From Pseudomonadota bacterium (GTDB lineage: Bacteria > Pseudomonadota > Gammaproteobacteria > Burkholderiales > Burkholderiaceae_C), in NCBI GenBank assembly GCA_020161065.1, contig JAIUPH010000008.1, positions 341,040-405,039 of the forward strand: a stretch of 64,000 nucleotides of DNA, given 5' to 3'. Positions within the stretch are counted from its first letter, which is position 1. Every line of letters begins with the position of its first letter. The notes under the pieces are model-generated. The model saw only the letters and a program-made list of their open reading frames with translations. It was not told the origin of the DNA and ran no database searches. The position numbers and the translations under genes are program-made. Shown here piece after piece: positions 37,937 through 46,480 of this stretch.

Positions 37937-39622
37937 TTACGTCGCGTCACCAGCGTCGATGCGGAATTTCGGCGCGTGCTGCTGCAGCCACTGCTCCAGG
38001 ATCATCAGGATCCACACCAGTTCGCCGTAGTAGCCGGGGTGCTGCGGCAGGTATTGGTCGACGAGTTCGCGGATGAAATCGGCGCGCACGACGCCGCGGT
38101 CGGCCAGGCTGTGCAGCGAATCGACCGCCAGCTTGCGCAGCCCCGCGTGGCGGCTGGTCCAGACGCCGAAGGGCAGGCCGAAGCCCTGTTTGCGCTTGGT
38201 GATGATGGCCTCGGGCAGGAAGTCGCGCAGCGCCTCCTTGAAGAACCAGCGCAGCTTCAGTCCCTTGAGCTTGTAGTCGGGCGGCAGCTGCATCGAGAAG
38301 TCGAGCAGCGACTGGTCGAGGAACGGAAAGCCCACCTCGACACCCGCCAGCCGCGTGGTGCCGCAAACCTTGGGCAGGTCGCTCTCGGCGAGGGTGTAAC
38401 GCCAGTCGAAGGCCAGCGTGCGGTCGATCTCGTTGTCGGCGCGCGCCTGCGCCCAGACCTCGCGCTGCTGCCGCGCCGGCGCCTCCTGGTCGACGCGCGA
38501 CAGGAAGCCGGCGGCAAGCACGTTGGCCGCGCCCAGCCGGCGCAGCAGGTTGTACATCTGCAGCCGGTCGGGCATCGGCACCTTGGCCTGCTCGATGTAG
38601 CTGGTGCCCTTGCGCAGCAGCGGGGCGCTGCCGATCGGCGTGCGCTCGAACAGCGGCTCCAGCATGCCGGCGCGCAGCGCCGACGGCACGCCGCGGTACC
38701 AGCCGAACACCCGTTGCTTGGCATAACGCGAATTGCCACCGAACAGTTCGTCGCCGCCGTCGCCTGCCAGCAGCTTGCTGACGCCGTCGTCGCGCGCCTC
38801 CTTGGCACAGTAGTAGGCGGGCAAGGCCGACGAGTTGCCGAACGGCTGGTCGTAGGAAGCCGCCACGTCGCCAATGCTGCGCACCAGGTCGTCGGGCGTC
38901 ACGTAGTACTCGTGATGCCGTGCGCCGAAATGGCGGGCCGCGATGCGCGCGAACTCCATCTCGTCGTAGCCCTCGGCCTCGAAGCCGATCGAATAGCAGG
39001 CCGCGGCCTCGCCGGTGACGGCGCGGATCATGCCGGCGACGGTCGAGCTGTCGGTGCCGCCGCTGAGGAAACACGCCGCCTTGCTGCCGTCGAGCTGGCG
39101 TTGCACGGCCTGCTGCAGCAGCTTGCGAAACTCGTCCTTCAGCGCCGGAAACGAGACCGATCCGGCCGGCGGGCTGAACTCCGGCACCCAGTACGGCGCC
39201 ACCGTCAGCCGGCCGCCTTCGAACAGCACATAGTGGCCCGGCGGCACCCGCATCACGCCCTTGAAGATGGTGCGCGGCGACGGGATGGCGTGGAAGTAGA
39301 GGTAGTCGAAGATCGCCTGCGGGTCGAGGTCGGGCTCGGCATCGGCCAAGTCATCGGCCCGCGCGGCAAAGCGCAGTTCGCCGCCCACGAGGCGATAGCA
39401 CAGCGTGCGCACCGCGAAGCGGTCGACCGCCAGGAACACGCGGCCCGAGTCTTCGCGCAGCGCGACGGCGAAGTCGCCGCTGGCGCCGCGCGCGGCCGCG
39501 GCCGGGCCTTCGGCCAGCGCCGCCTGCCAGGCGGCCGCGGCATCGCCGGCGCGCACGAGGTGGTTCAATGGTGCAGCGTTGAAGACGGGCGAGCCGGCGG
39601 TGATGGATTGGACGATGGACAT
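37937..39622 (-). CDS. Asparagine synthase-like protein lacking the glutaminase cysteine
   Basis: This 561-residue protein has an N-terminal Ntn-type domain (about 1-165; GDFAVALRED, LAVDRFAVRTLCYR and RVPPGHYVLF) and a C-terminal ATP-pyrophosphatase domain with the PP-loop FLSGGTDSSTVAGM, LAGDGGDELFGGN and KRKQGFGLPFG. True AsnB enzymes need Cys2 as the glutaminase nucleophile. Here the sequence begins MSIVQS, with no Cys and a shortened first strand, so it cannot use glutamine in the usual way. It may use ammonia or another amine, or form an amide or other adenylate-driven bond as beta-lactam synthetase relatives do. It is encoded 32 bases downstream of the polymerase gene. A role in amidating a uronic acid or acyl substituent of the glycan is plausible. 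Confidence 0.85.
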   Translation of the reverse strand: MSIVQSITAGSPVFNAAPLNHLVRAGDAAAAWQAALAEGPAAAARGASGDFAVALREDSGRVFLAVDRFAVRTLCYRLVGGELRFAARADDLADAEPDLDPQAIFDYLYFHAIPSPRTIFKGVMRVPPGHYVLFEGGRLTVAPYWVPEFSPPAGSVSFPALKDEFRKLLQQAVQRQLDGSKAACFLSGGTDSSTVAGMIRAVTGEAAACYSIGFEAEGYDEMEFARIAARHFGARHHEYYVTPDDLVRSIGDVAASYDQPFGNSSALPAYYCAKEARDDGVSKLLAGDGGDELFGGNSRYAKQRVFGWYRGVPSALRAGMLEPLFERTPIGSAPLLRKGTSYIEQAKVPMPDRLQMYNLLRRLGAANVLAAGFLSRVDQEAPARQQREVWAQARADNEIDRTLAFDWRYTLAESDLPKVCGTTRLAGVEVGFPFLDQSLLDFSMQLPPDYKLKGLKLRWFFKEALRDFLPEAIITKRKQGFGLPFGVWTSRHAGLRKLAVDSLHSLADRGVVRADFIRELVDQYLPQHPGYYGELVWILMILEQWLQQHAPKFRIDAGDAT

Positions 39623-39654
39623 GGGCCTTCAGGCGAGCGGACGGTCTTCAGGAC

Positions 39655-42141
39655 TCAGGCGGCGTTGGCCGCTGCCGCGGCCGGCCGCGGCGGCTGCAGC
39701 GTCAGCCCGAGCAAAACCAGGAAGTAGAACAGGAACGCCACGCGCGGGATGTCGAGCAGGCTGTCGAACATCCCCACGACGAGAAATCCTGCCAGGCCGC
39801 CGGCGACGCTGGGTGCCAACGCATGCGAGTGCGCCGCGCCGGCGACCACGCGCCACAGCGCCGCGGCCACCAGCGTGGCCAGCAGGACCAACCCGACCAG
39901 GCCCTGGTCGAACAACACATGGGCCGCCATGTTCTTGATGTGCCATGGCATGTGATGGCGGTCGCTGGTCATGAACCAGCGCGCCAGGTCGTCGGAGAAG
40001 CCGCCGTTGACCAGCAGGTTGCGGCCGTCGGACGCCGTAAGTTGAAGGTTATCGACGTCAATGCGCTGGCCCGCCGTTTCCGACGCCACGGAGAACATCG
40101 CCAGCCTGGGCGCCCAGGCGCTGCCGGCGTCCAGCGGCGCGCCGTCCAGGCGCAGCTTTACCGCCTGCCACTGGCCGGGCCGCGCCGGCAGACGCGCCTG
40201 GCCGATCAGGCAGCCTTGGTCGTACAGCAGGTGCTTCAGACAGACCTCGAAATGAACCACGGCCTCGCCGTCCGAGCGCAGGTCGGCGCTCACGACCGCG
40301 GGGCCGACCGGCACCGGCACGCGCTGCGACAAGCGCTGCACCTCGCCCCAGCCCAGTTCGTGCCGCCCGGCAACCAGCGTCAGGTGGGCGTTGCCACCGT
40401 CGTCGCGCAGCCGGTAGTCGCCCGGCGTTTCGCGGCTGGGCACGGCGAAGGCGAAGTCGTCGACGAAGCGGCCCAGTCCGCGGCCGAAGAGCCACTGCGC
40501 CGGCGTCTGCAGCAAGGCCAGCCCCTGGCGCCAGTGCTGCACGCGGCCGCCGAAGTCCGAACCGGTGGTGGTGAAGCGCCCGCTCATGTAGTCGCCGCCG
40601 CTGAAGGCCGCCACCACACCGGCCGTCAGCACCAGGGCGCCGCCGGTGACGCCCAGCCAGCGCCCTTGCGTGGGCCAGGGCGGCCGGCGGCTGACGACCA
40701 CGATGCCCAGTGCCAGTGCCAGGCCGATCAGCACCGGCAGCGCAGCGGTCAATGCCGGGCCGCCACCCCAGTGGCGAATGACCAGCGCCGCGCTGACCAG
40801 CGCCGCCACCAGCCCGCCGACCACGGCCACCGCCGCCGCGCGCGACCGCGCGGCGGACCGCTGGCCGCCGGCGATCAGCCCCAGCGTGAACAGCGCGCAA
40901 GCCGCAAAGGCGATGTAGGCACCCTTGTCCACCACATGACTCAGCCCCCAGGCCGCGGCGGCGAGCAGCGCCCCCGCCGCCAGGCCGGGCAGCCGCAGCG
41001 GCAGCGCTACGCCGCCCAGCGCCCGCGGTGCCGCCAGCAGCAGCACGCAGCAGCCCAGCAAGGCCAGCAAGCCGCGGTAGCCACTGCCCGGGAACAGCGT
41101 GGCAGCAGCCCAGGCAAAGGCCGCCACCCACGCCGCCGCCAGGGCGCTGGCCAGCAGCCAGCGCCGCGGCTGCAGGCTGCGCTGCGCCAGCGATTGGCGC
41201 GCGTATACCATCAACATGACGGTTAGCGCCATCGGTATGGCCAGATAGACGCCGCGCGAGAACGTGGTCAGGCAGACATAGCCGGCCAGCGGCAGCACGC
41301 CGGCCATCAGAAGCCAGCGGGGGCGCGAGGTGGCCGTCATCAACTCGCGCACGACGAAGGCGAAGGTCAGCGCCAGCATGCCGTCGAGCGCGGCGCCGCC
41401 GACGTGCATTTCCCAGAACAACGCGGTCGTGCGGTAGTCGGTGGAGAAGTTGAGCAGTCCGGTGAAGGCCACGCGTTCCCAGATCGCCGCCAGCGACGTG
41501 GCCAGCAACCCCAACACCAGCCCGAGCGACAACTGCCGCGAGGCCGCCGCCGCGTTGCGACGAACCGCCGCGCGCCACAACGGCCACAGCAGCAGCGGCG
41601 CGAACAGCGGCTTGGCCAGGCGCACCGCATTCATCGGCTCGCGGTAGCCCTGGAACAGCCCGAACGCGAAGCCCCCGGCATCGTCGAAGCCGCGCAGCAT
41701 CGATAGCGCCGTCGCCGCCGCATAGAGCAACAGCGCCAGCAGGACCAGTGGCGATGCACGCGGCGCACCGGCGGCGTCGCCGGCGCGCGACCGGCCGCCC
41801 TTGATGGCACGCCGCAGATAGCCGCCGGCCGCGATGGCCAGCACCAGCAGGTCCCATTCCTCGAACGTGATCCAGCCCGTCCAGGGTGCGAAGCCGATGA
41901 CCGGCAAGGCCGCCGGCAGCACCACCAGCCAGGCCCCCGGCCAGACCCCGAAGGCCACACAGGCCAGCGCAAACAGCGCCGGTGCCAGCGGCGGCGACAG
42001 CGGGTATCGCAACGCCAGCCACAGGCCGGCCGCAATGCAGCCCGCGGCCACCAGCAGCGACGTGGCGGCAGCCCAGCCCAGCCGACGCTGCACACGCGCA
42101 GGGCGGCCGGCGCGCCGCGCCGTGGGCTCAGCGGTGGGCAT
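39655..42141 (-). CDS. O-antigen ligase/polymerase-like membrane protein with inserted beta-sandwich
   Basis: This 828-residue protein has about twelve or more hydrophobic segments and the Wzy/WaaL-type layout with a large periplasmic loop near the C-terminus. Family-like features are LTTFSRGVYLAIPM, FGGRVQHWRQGLALLQ and WLFGRGLGRF. The loop (about residues 580-725) carries an insert of roughly 120 residues (RVPVPVGPAVVSADLRSDG, RPGQWQAVKLRLDG and IDVDNLQLTASDGRNLLVNGGF) that reads as a carbohydrate-binding-type beta-sandwich. It then returns to AHVLFDQGLVGL and the last helices. The ATG at 42141 removes an unlikely leader. It is divergent from the flippase gene and upstream of the asparagine synthase-like gene. 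Polymerisation or ligation of the repeat unit is inferred. Confidence 0.78.
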   Translation of the reverse strand: MPTAEPTARRAGRPARVQRRLGWAAATSLLVAAGCIAAGLWLALRYPLSPPLAPALFALACVAFGVWPGAWLVVLPAALPVIGFAPWTGWITFEEWDLLVLAIAAGGYLRRAIKGGRSRAGDAAGAPRASPLVLLALLLYAAATALSMLRGFDDAGGFAFGLFQGYREPMNAVRLAKPLFAPLLLWPLWRAAVRRNAAAASRQLSLGLVLGLLATSLAAIWERVAFTGLLNFSTDYRTTALFWEMHVGGAALDGMLALTFAFVVRELMTATSRPRWLLMAGVLPLAGYVCLTTFSRGVYLAIPMALTVMLMVYARQSLAQRSLQPRRWLLASALAAAWVAAFAWAAATLFPGSGYRGLLALLGCCVLLLAAPRALGGVALPLRLPGLAAGALLAAAAWGLSHVVDKGAYIAFAACALFTLGLIAGGQRSAARSRAAAVAVVGGLVAALVSAALVIRHWGGGPALTAALPVLIGLALALGIVVVSRRPPWPTQGRWLGVTGGALVLTAGVVAAFSGGDYMSGRFTTTGSDFGGRVQHWRQGLALLQTPAQWLFGRGLGRFVDDFAFAVPSRETPGDYRLRDDGGNAHLTLVAGRHELGWGEVQRLSQRVPVPVGPAVVSADLRSDGEAVVHFEVCLKHLLYDQGCLIGQARLPARPGQWQAVKLRLDGAPLDAGSAWAPRLAMFSVASETAGQRIDVDNLQLTASDGRNLLVNGGFSDDLARWFMTSDRHHMPWHIKNMAAHVLFDQGLVGLVLLATLVAAALWRVVAGAAHSHALAPSVAGGLAGFLVVGMFDSLLDIPRVAFLFYFLVLLGLTLQPPRPAAAAANAA

Positions 42142-42418
42142 GACGACAACGGCCTTCGAAGAGGTTGGGGCGATCCATGCGCAGGTGGCAGCGAAGGCCC
42201 GATCGACCTGCGCGACGGCAAGCGTCGGCGGCACCGGGACGAGGCCGAAGGAATGATAGGGTGTGGCCCCTCGCACGCCAAACCGGCGCGGCCCAAGCGG
42301 CGCGGCAGCGTGCGAAAGTGACTGCGGCGCGGCCGCGGGCCTGGCTCACAATGCCGGTCCCGCAGCCCGGCTGCGTGGCGGGCTTGCCGCCTGATCCCGA
42401 CCCTGCAGGCCTGCCCGC

Positions 42419-44008
42419 GTGAAGCCCTCTTCCGATCCCGACCCGTGCGCCCCTGGCGCGCCTGTTCCCGCACCCGTGCCCACGCCGCCGCCCGCGAGCG
42501 CTGCGGTGGCCGCGCCCACGCCTGCTGCCGGCGCCAACCACCTGTTGCGCGGCTCGATCTGGATGATCGCGGTGCGCTGGGCCATGCGGCTGATCGGCCT
42601 GGTCAGCACGATGATCCTGGCGCGGCTGCTGGCGCCCGGCGACTTCGGCCTGATCGCGATGGTGATGATCGCCTATGGCCTGCTGGAGACCATCTCCTAT
42701 GCCGGGGTCGACCTGGCCTTGATGCGCAGCGGTGCCGACTCGCGCGAGCACTACGACACCGCGTGGACCGTGCAGATCCTGCAAGGCGTGTTCATCGCGC
42801 TGTGCCTGGTGGCATCGGCCGGTTTCGTGGTCGACTACTTCAAGGAGCCGCGCGCCGCCGTGGTGATGTACTGGGTGGCCTTGCGCGCCGTCATCGACTC
42901 GCTGCAGAACATCGGCGTCGTCGCCTTTCGCAAGGAACTGGATTTCGCCAAGGAGTTTCGCTTCTCGCTCTACAACAAGCTGCTGAACTTCGTCGTGGTG
43001 GTCGGCGCCGCGCTGTGGCTGCGCAACTACTGGGCGCTGGTGCTGGGTTCGATCGCCTCGTCGCTGATCACCGTCGTCGTCAGCTACGTGATGCACCCGT
43101 TCCGCCCGCGGCTGTCACTGGCGCGCATTCGCGACATCTGGGGCTTCTCGCAGTGGCTGATGATCTCGCGCATCGGCTCGTACCTGAACCGCAAGTGCGA
43201 CGAACTGGTGGTGGGCGGCCACGTCGGCGTCGTCGCCATGGGCAACTACCACGTGGCCAGCGACCTGGCCACCTTGCCCAGCAACGAGATCGTGATGCCG
43301 GTGCGGCGCGCGATTTTCCCGACGCTGACGAAGATTGCCGACCGCGCCGACGAATTCGCCCGCGGGGTGTTGTCGAGTTTTTCCGGCGTCTCGGCGCTGT
43401 GCCTGTTCATCAGCGTCACGCTGCTGGTCAGCGCGCCCGAAGTGGTTGCCGTGGTGCTGGGCGCGCAGTGGAGCGACGCCGTGCCGCTGATGCGGTGGAT
43501 GGCGCTGTTCGGCGGCTTTTCGGCGCTGGTGCTGGTGCTCGAAGTGCCGCTGTGGGTGGCCGGCCGCACCAGCAATTCGGCCGCGCAGACCTGGCTGGAA
43601 CTGGCCATCATCGTGCCGTCCACGCTGCTGGCCGTGAGGGCCTACGGCGCCGAAGGCGCGGCAGCGGCGCGCGCCGGCGTGTCACTGGCGATGGTGCCGG
43701 TGATGATGATCCTCACGGCGCGCAACAGCAGCGTTTCGCTGGGCCAGCTTGCCGGCGCCCTGTGGCGGCCGCTGGCCGCCGCGCTGCTGACGGGCGCCTT
43801 GGTGCACCTGCTGCCCTTCGCCGACGGCTGGCCCGCCTTGCTGCGCCTGGCGCTGAAGGCCGGCACCTGCGGCGTGGTCTATTTCGCCTTGCTGCTGGGG
43901 TTGTGGTGGGTCGGCGGCCGGCCGGCCGGCATCGAGGCCACGATCGTCAACCACCTGCGGCAGCGCCTGGCGCGGCGCCGGGCCGCGCCGCCGCCCGATC
44001 TCGGCTGA
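42419..44008 (+). CDS. Wzx/WzxC-type oligosaccharide flippase
   Basis: This 529-residue member of the MOP superfamily would flip an undecaprenyl-linked oligosaccharide to the periplasm. After a Pro/Ala-rich cytoplasmic leader (about residues 1-38), twelve to fourteen helices follow. Typical motifs are GSIWMIAVRWAMRLIGLVS, ILARLLAPGDFGLIAMVMI, SYAGVDLALMRSG, GFSQWLMISRIGSYLNRK and LGAQWSDAVPLMRWMA. These are close to the polysaccharide-transport (PST) WzxC/RfbX type. The start is a GTG at 42419. It is followed after 5 bases by a GNAT-like gene on the same strand and is divergent from the polymerase gene. Confidence 0.9.
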   Translation: MKPSSDPDPCAPGAPVPAPVPTPPPASAAVAAPTPAAGANHLLRGSIWMIAVRWAMRLIGLVSTMILARLLAPGDFGLIAMVMIAYGLLETISYAGVDLALMRSGADSREHYDTAWTVQILQGVFIALCLVASAGFVVDYFKEPRAAVVMYWVALRAVIDSLQNIGVVAFRKELDFAKEFRFSLYNKLLNFVVVVGAALWLRNYWALVLGSIASSLITVVVSYVMHPFRPRLSLARIRDIWGFSQWLMISRIGSYLNRKCDELVVGGHVGVVAMGNYHVASDLATLPSNEIVMPVRRAIFPTLTKIADRADEFARGVLSSFSGVSALCLFISVTLLVSAPEVVAVVLGAQWSDAVPLMRWMALFGGFSALVLVLEVPLWVAGRTSNSAAQTWLELAIIVPSTLLAVRAYGAEGAAAARAGVSLAMVPVMMILTARNSSVSLGQLAGALWRPLAAALLTGALVHLLPFADGWPALLRLALKAGTCGVVYFALLLGLWWVGGRPAGIEATIVNHLRQRLARRRAAPPPDLG

Positions 44009-44013
44009 AGACC

Positions 44014-44853
44014 ATGGACGTTCAACCCATCCGCGAAGCCGACCTGCCGGTGGTCGGCGAGTTCCTGCACCAGCATCTCAACCGGAAGATCGCGGCGCAG
44101 ACCTGGAGCGATTCGTTGCGGCACCGCTGGGCGGCCGCGCAGCCAAACCACGGCATGCGGCTGCTGACGCCCGAAGGCCGCCTGGTCGGCGTGCTGTGCG
44201 CGGTGTATTCCGACCAGCTCATCGCCGGCAAGCTCGAACGCTTCTGCAACCCGCACAGCTGGTGCGTGCTGGACGAATTCCGCCATGCCAGCATCAACCT
44301 CGTGCTGGCGGTGATCCGGCAGCGCGACTACCACTTCACGATGTTCACGCCCAACCCGAAGGTGACCCAGGTCTTCATGGGCCTGCGCTTTCGCCTGCTG
44401 GACGATGCCTTGCTGTACTTTCCCAACCTGCCCGCCCTGGGGGGCGGCTTCGTCGAAGCCCGGCCGGAACGCATCGCGCAACACCTCGAGGGCGCGGCGC
44501 GCGCCGAGTTTGAAGCCCACCGCGCAATTCCCTGGCTGCGCTTCGTGGCCTTCGGCCCCCCGGGCAATGCCTGCCTGGCGATCTACAAGCGCGGACGCTG
44601 GAAGAAGATGGCCTGCGCGATGATCTCGCACCTCAGCGACCCGGCGTCGATGGCGCGCCACGGCCCTCTGCTGCGGCGCCACCTGCTGCTGCAGGGCATG
44701 CCGGTGTCGCGCATCGAGGCGCGCTTCGTCACCGCCGCGCCGCCACTGGCCTACCGCACGCAGCGCACGCAGCCCAAGCTGGCGTTGACGCGCACGCTGG
44801 CCGATGCGCAGATCCGCGACGTCTACAGCGAACTGATGGCGCTGGACATCTGA
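44014..44853 (+). CDS. GNAT-like acyltransferase of glycan cluster
   Basis: This 279-residue cytoplasmic protein begins IREADLPVVGEFLHQHLNR, followed by a beta-strand pattern LLTPEGRLVGVLCAVYS that fits the GNAT fold. FTPNPKVTQVFMGLRF may be the acetyl-CoA-loop equivalent, but a clear Q/R-x-x-G-x-G/A is not visible, so the acyl donor is uncertain. The C-terminal third is separate and helical. The ATG at 44014 lies 5 bases after the flippase stop, so the two are cotranscribed. The last 31 bases overlap the convergent hotdog-SDR gene. It is probably an N- or O-acyltransferase for a sugar precursor. Confidence 0.65.
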   Translation: MDVQPIREADLPVVGEFLHQHLNRKIAAQTWSDSLRHRWAAAQPNHGMRLLTPEGRLVGVLCAVYSDQLIAGKLERFCNPHSWCVLDEFRHASINLVLAVIRQRDYHFTMFTPNPKVTQVFMGLRFRLLDDALLYFPNLPALGGGFVEARPERIAQHLEGAARAEFEAHRAIPWLRFVAFGPPGNACLAIYKRGRWKKMACAMISHLSDPASMARHGPLLRRHLLLQGMPVSRIEARFVTAAPPLAYRTQRTQPKLALTRTLADAQIRDVYSELMALDI

Positions 44854-46277
44854 CGCACCACGGCCAGCATGGCGTCGAGGGTGGGCGCCACGCCCGACTG
44901 CAGGATCGACGCCGTCTGGTCGGTGGCCATGCGCGGCAGCCGGGTGTGGACCACCACCACGTTGCGCAGGCTGCGGTTCAGATCGTCGGCCAGCACCTCG
45001 GCGGCCGCCTTGACCATCGCGTACTCGGTCATGCCCTTGGGGCGCTCGCTGATGAACACCGTGGACGGCAGGTAGACCCGGGCCGGACGCTCGCGCTCCA
45101 CGCCATCCAGCCACAGGCACAGCGCGTAGAAGCGCTGCAGGTAGAAGTCGACGAAGCCGTCGAACGCCGTGCGATCGAACAAGCCGGTGCGCTTGCTGTA
45201 GATGCGCGGCGTGGCGAAGTAGTACACCGCATCGAGCGCCGCGGGGTCGAGCCCGCCGGCGTCGAAACCGGCCTGCAGGTCCAGCGGCACCACGCTGCAG
45301 CGGCCGCGGCCGGCGGCATTGATATCGGCCGCCACGGCTTCGGCGTCGGCGCGCCCGCTGGCATACGACACCATCACGTCGCCGCCGCCGGCAGCCAGGA
45401 TCTTGGCGGTGATTTCGCCCAGCCCGCGCGAGCCGCCGACGACCAGGCTGCGCACGCCCCGGAACTCGTCGCCGCGCAACTGCGCCGCGACCTCGCCCAT
45501 GGCGGGCTGGGGCTGCGGCGGCGGCCGCAGGAAGGCGCGCAACTCGCCGCGCACGGCGCCGTCGAAAGCGACGATGAAGAGGTGAAAGCGCGGGTCGTAG
45601 CGCCGCACCTCGAAGCGCAGCGTTCGCGCCGCCGGGTCCGCGGGCATCAGCACCAGCGACGAGAACACCGAATGCAGGCCCGGGCACAGCATGCCGACGA
45701 AGTACGACAACTGCGCCAGCGCCGTCAGCGCCGGCGCGCCCAGCCTTTCGGCAGCACGCGGGAAGCGCGCTGCCAGCTCGTCCTGCCAGACGGGCAGTTC
45801 GATGACGCTGCCGATCTGCGAGCCCGGCGGCTCGTCCAGCGCGGCCGGCAATTCACCCAGTTGGCGCACGGGCAAGGTCGCGCCCGGTTCGCGAACCTTC
45901 GCCGCCGCGCCGGCGGACAGCGGGTCGATCGTGATCTCGGTGCTGGCCAGGCCATCCACCGAGGCGGTGATCAGGCTGCGCCCCTCGTCGGCGCGCTGGC
46001 TGAACACCAGCGGATCGCCCACGTTCACCGGGTTGGCGAAGCTGCAGGCGATGGACGCGACCGCGCTCGTGCCGGGCGGCTGCCAGAGCTCCAGCGCGTG
46101 CATCAGCGTGTGAATGCCATGCACCACCTGCCGCCCCGACAGCAGCCGCCGCGCCGCGACGGCGTCGACGTGCATGGGGTTCCAGTCGCGCGACGCGGTG
46201 GCGAATTCGATCTGGTCCTGCGCGGTGAACCTCTTTTGTCCGAGCGGCCGCGCCGCCGCCGATTCATGGGTGCTCAT
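44823..46277 (-). CDS. MaoC-like hotdog / hotdog / SDR fusion protein
   Basis: This 484-residue protein joins parts normally found on separate proteins. Residues about 15-110 are a MaoC-type hydratase with the catalytic pattern RDWNPMHVD and then VVHGIHTLMHAL. Residues about 185-255 look like a second hotdog (PGLHSVFSSLVLMPAD, RYDPRFHLFIVAFDG). From about 270 on is a short-chain dehydrogenase with VVGGSRGLGE and the catalytic Ser...Tyr-x-x-x-Lys seen in YLPSTVF and EYAMVKAA. Together it could reduce a 3-oxoacyl-ACP and dehydrate or hydrate the product. It stands alone on this strand, divergent from the FkbH-ACP-hydrolase operon. Acyl-chain processing on the local ACPs is an inference. Confidence 0.8.
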   Translation of the reverse strand: MSTHESAAARPLGQKRFTAQDQIEFATASRDWNPMHVDAVAARRLLSGRQVVHGIHTLMHALELWQPPGTSAVASIACSFANPVNVGDPLVFSQRADEGRSLITASVDGLASTEITIDPLSAGAAAKVREPGATLPVRQLGELPAALDEPPGSQIGSVIELPVWQDELAARFPRAAERLGAPALTALAQLSYFVGMLCPGLHSVFSSLVLMPADPAARTLRFEVRRYDPRFHLFIVAFDGAVRGELRAFLRPPPQPQPAMGEVAAQLRGDEFRGVRSLVVGGSRGLGEITAKILAAGGGDVMVSYASGRADAEAVAADINAAGRGRCSVVPLDLQAGFDAGGLDPAALDAVYYFATPRIYSKRTGLFDRTAFDGFVDFYLQRFYALCLWLDGVERERPARVYLPSTVFISERPKGMTEYAMVKAAAEVLADDLNRSLRNVVVVHTRLPRMATDQTASILQSGVAPTLDAMLAVVRQMSSAISSL

Positions 46278-46480
46278 GCGCGCGATGATGGCATCGGTCC
46301 GAGCGGCCCCGTGCGGCGTTCGGTGACCAAGTTGGCAGCGCCCGCGCCAGAGGCCGCGAGGCCCGTGATAACCTCAAAAGTCCCCAGGATTCCGACCGGG
46401 TTGCGATGGCGGCACGGCCACCGTCGGCCGGCGGCCGCCCGTCCGGCGCGGCTGCCGCGATACCCGTTGTCCGCATCGCG

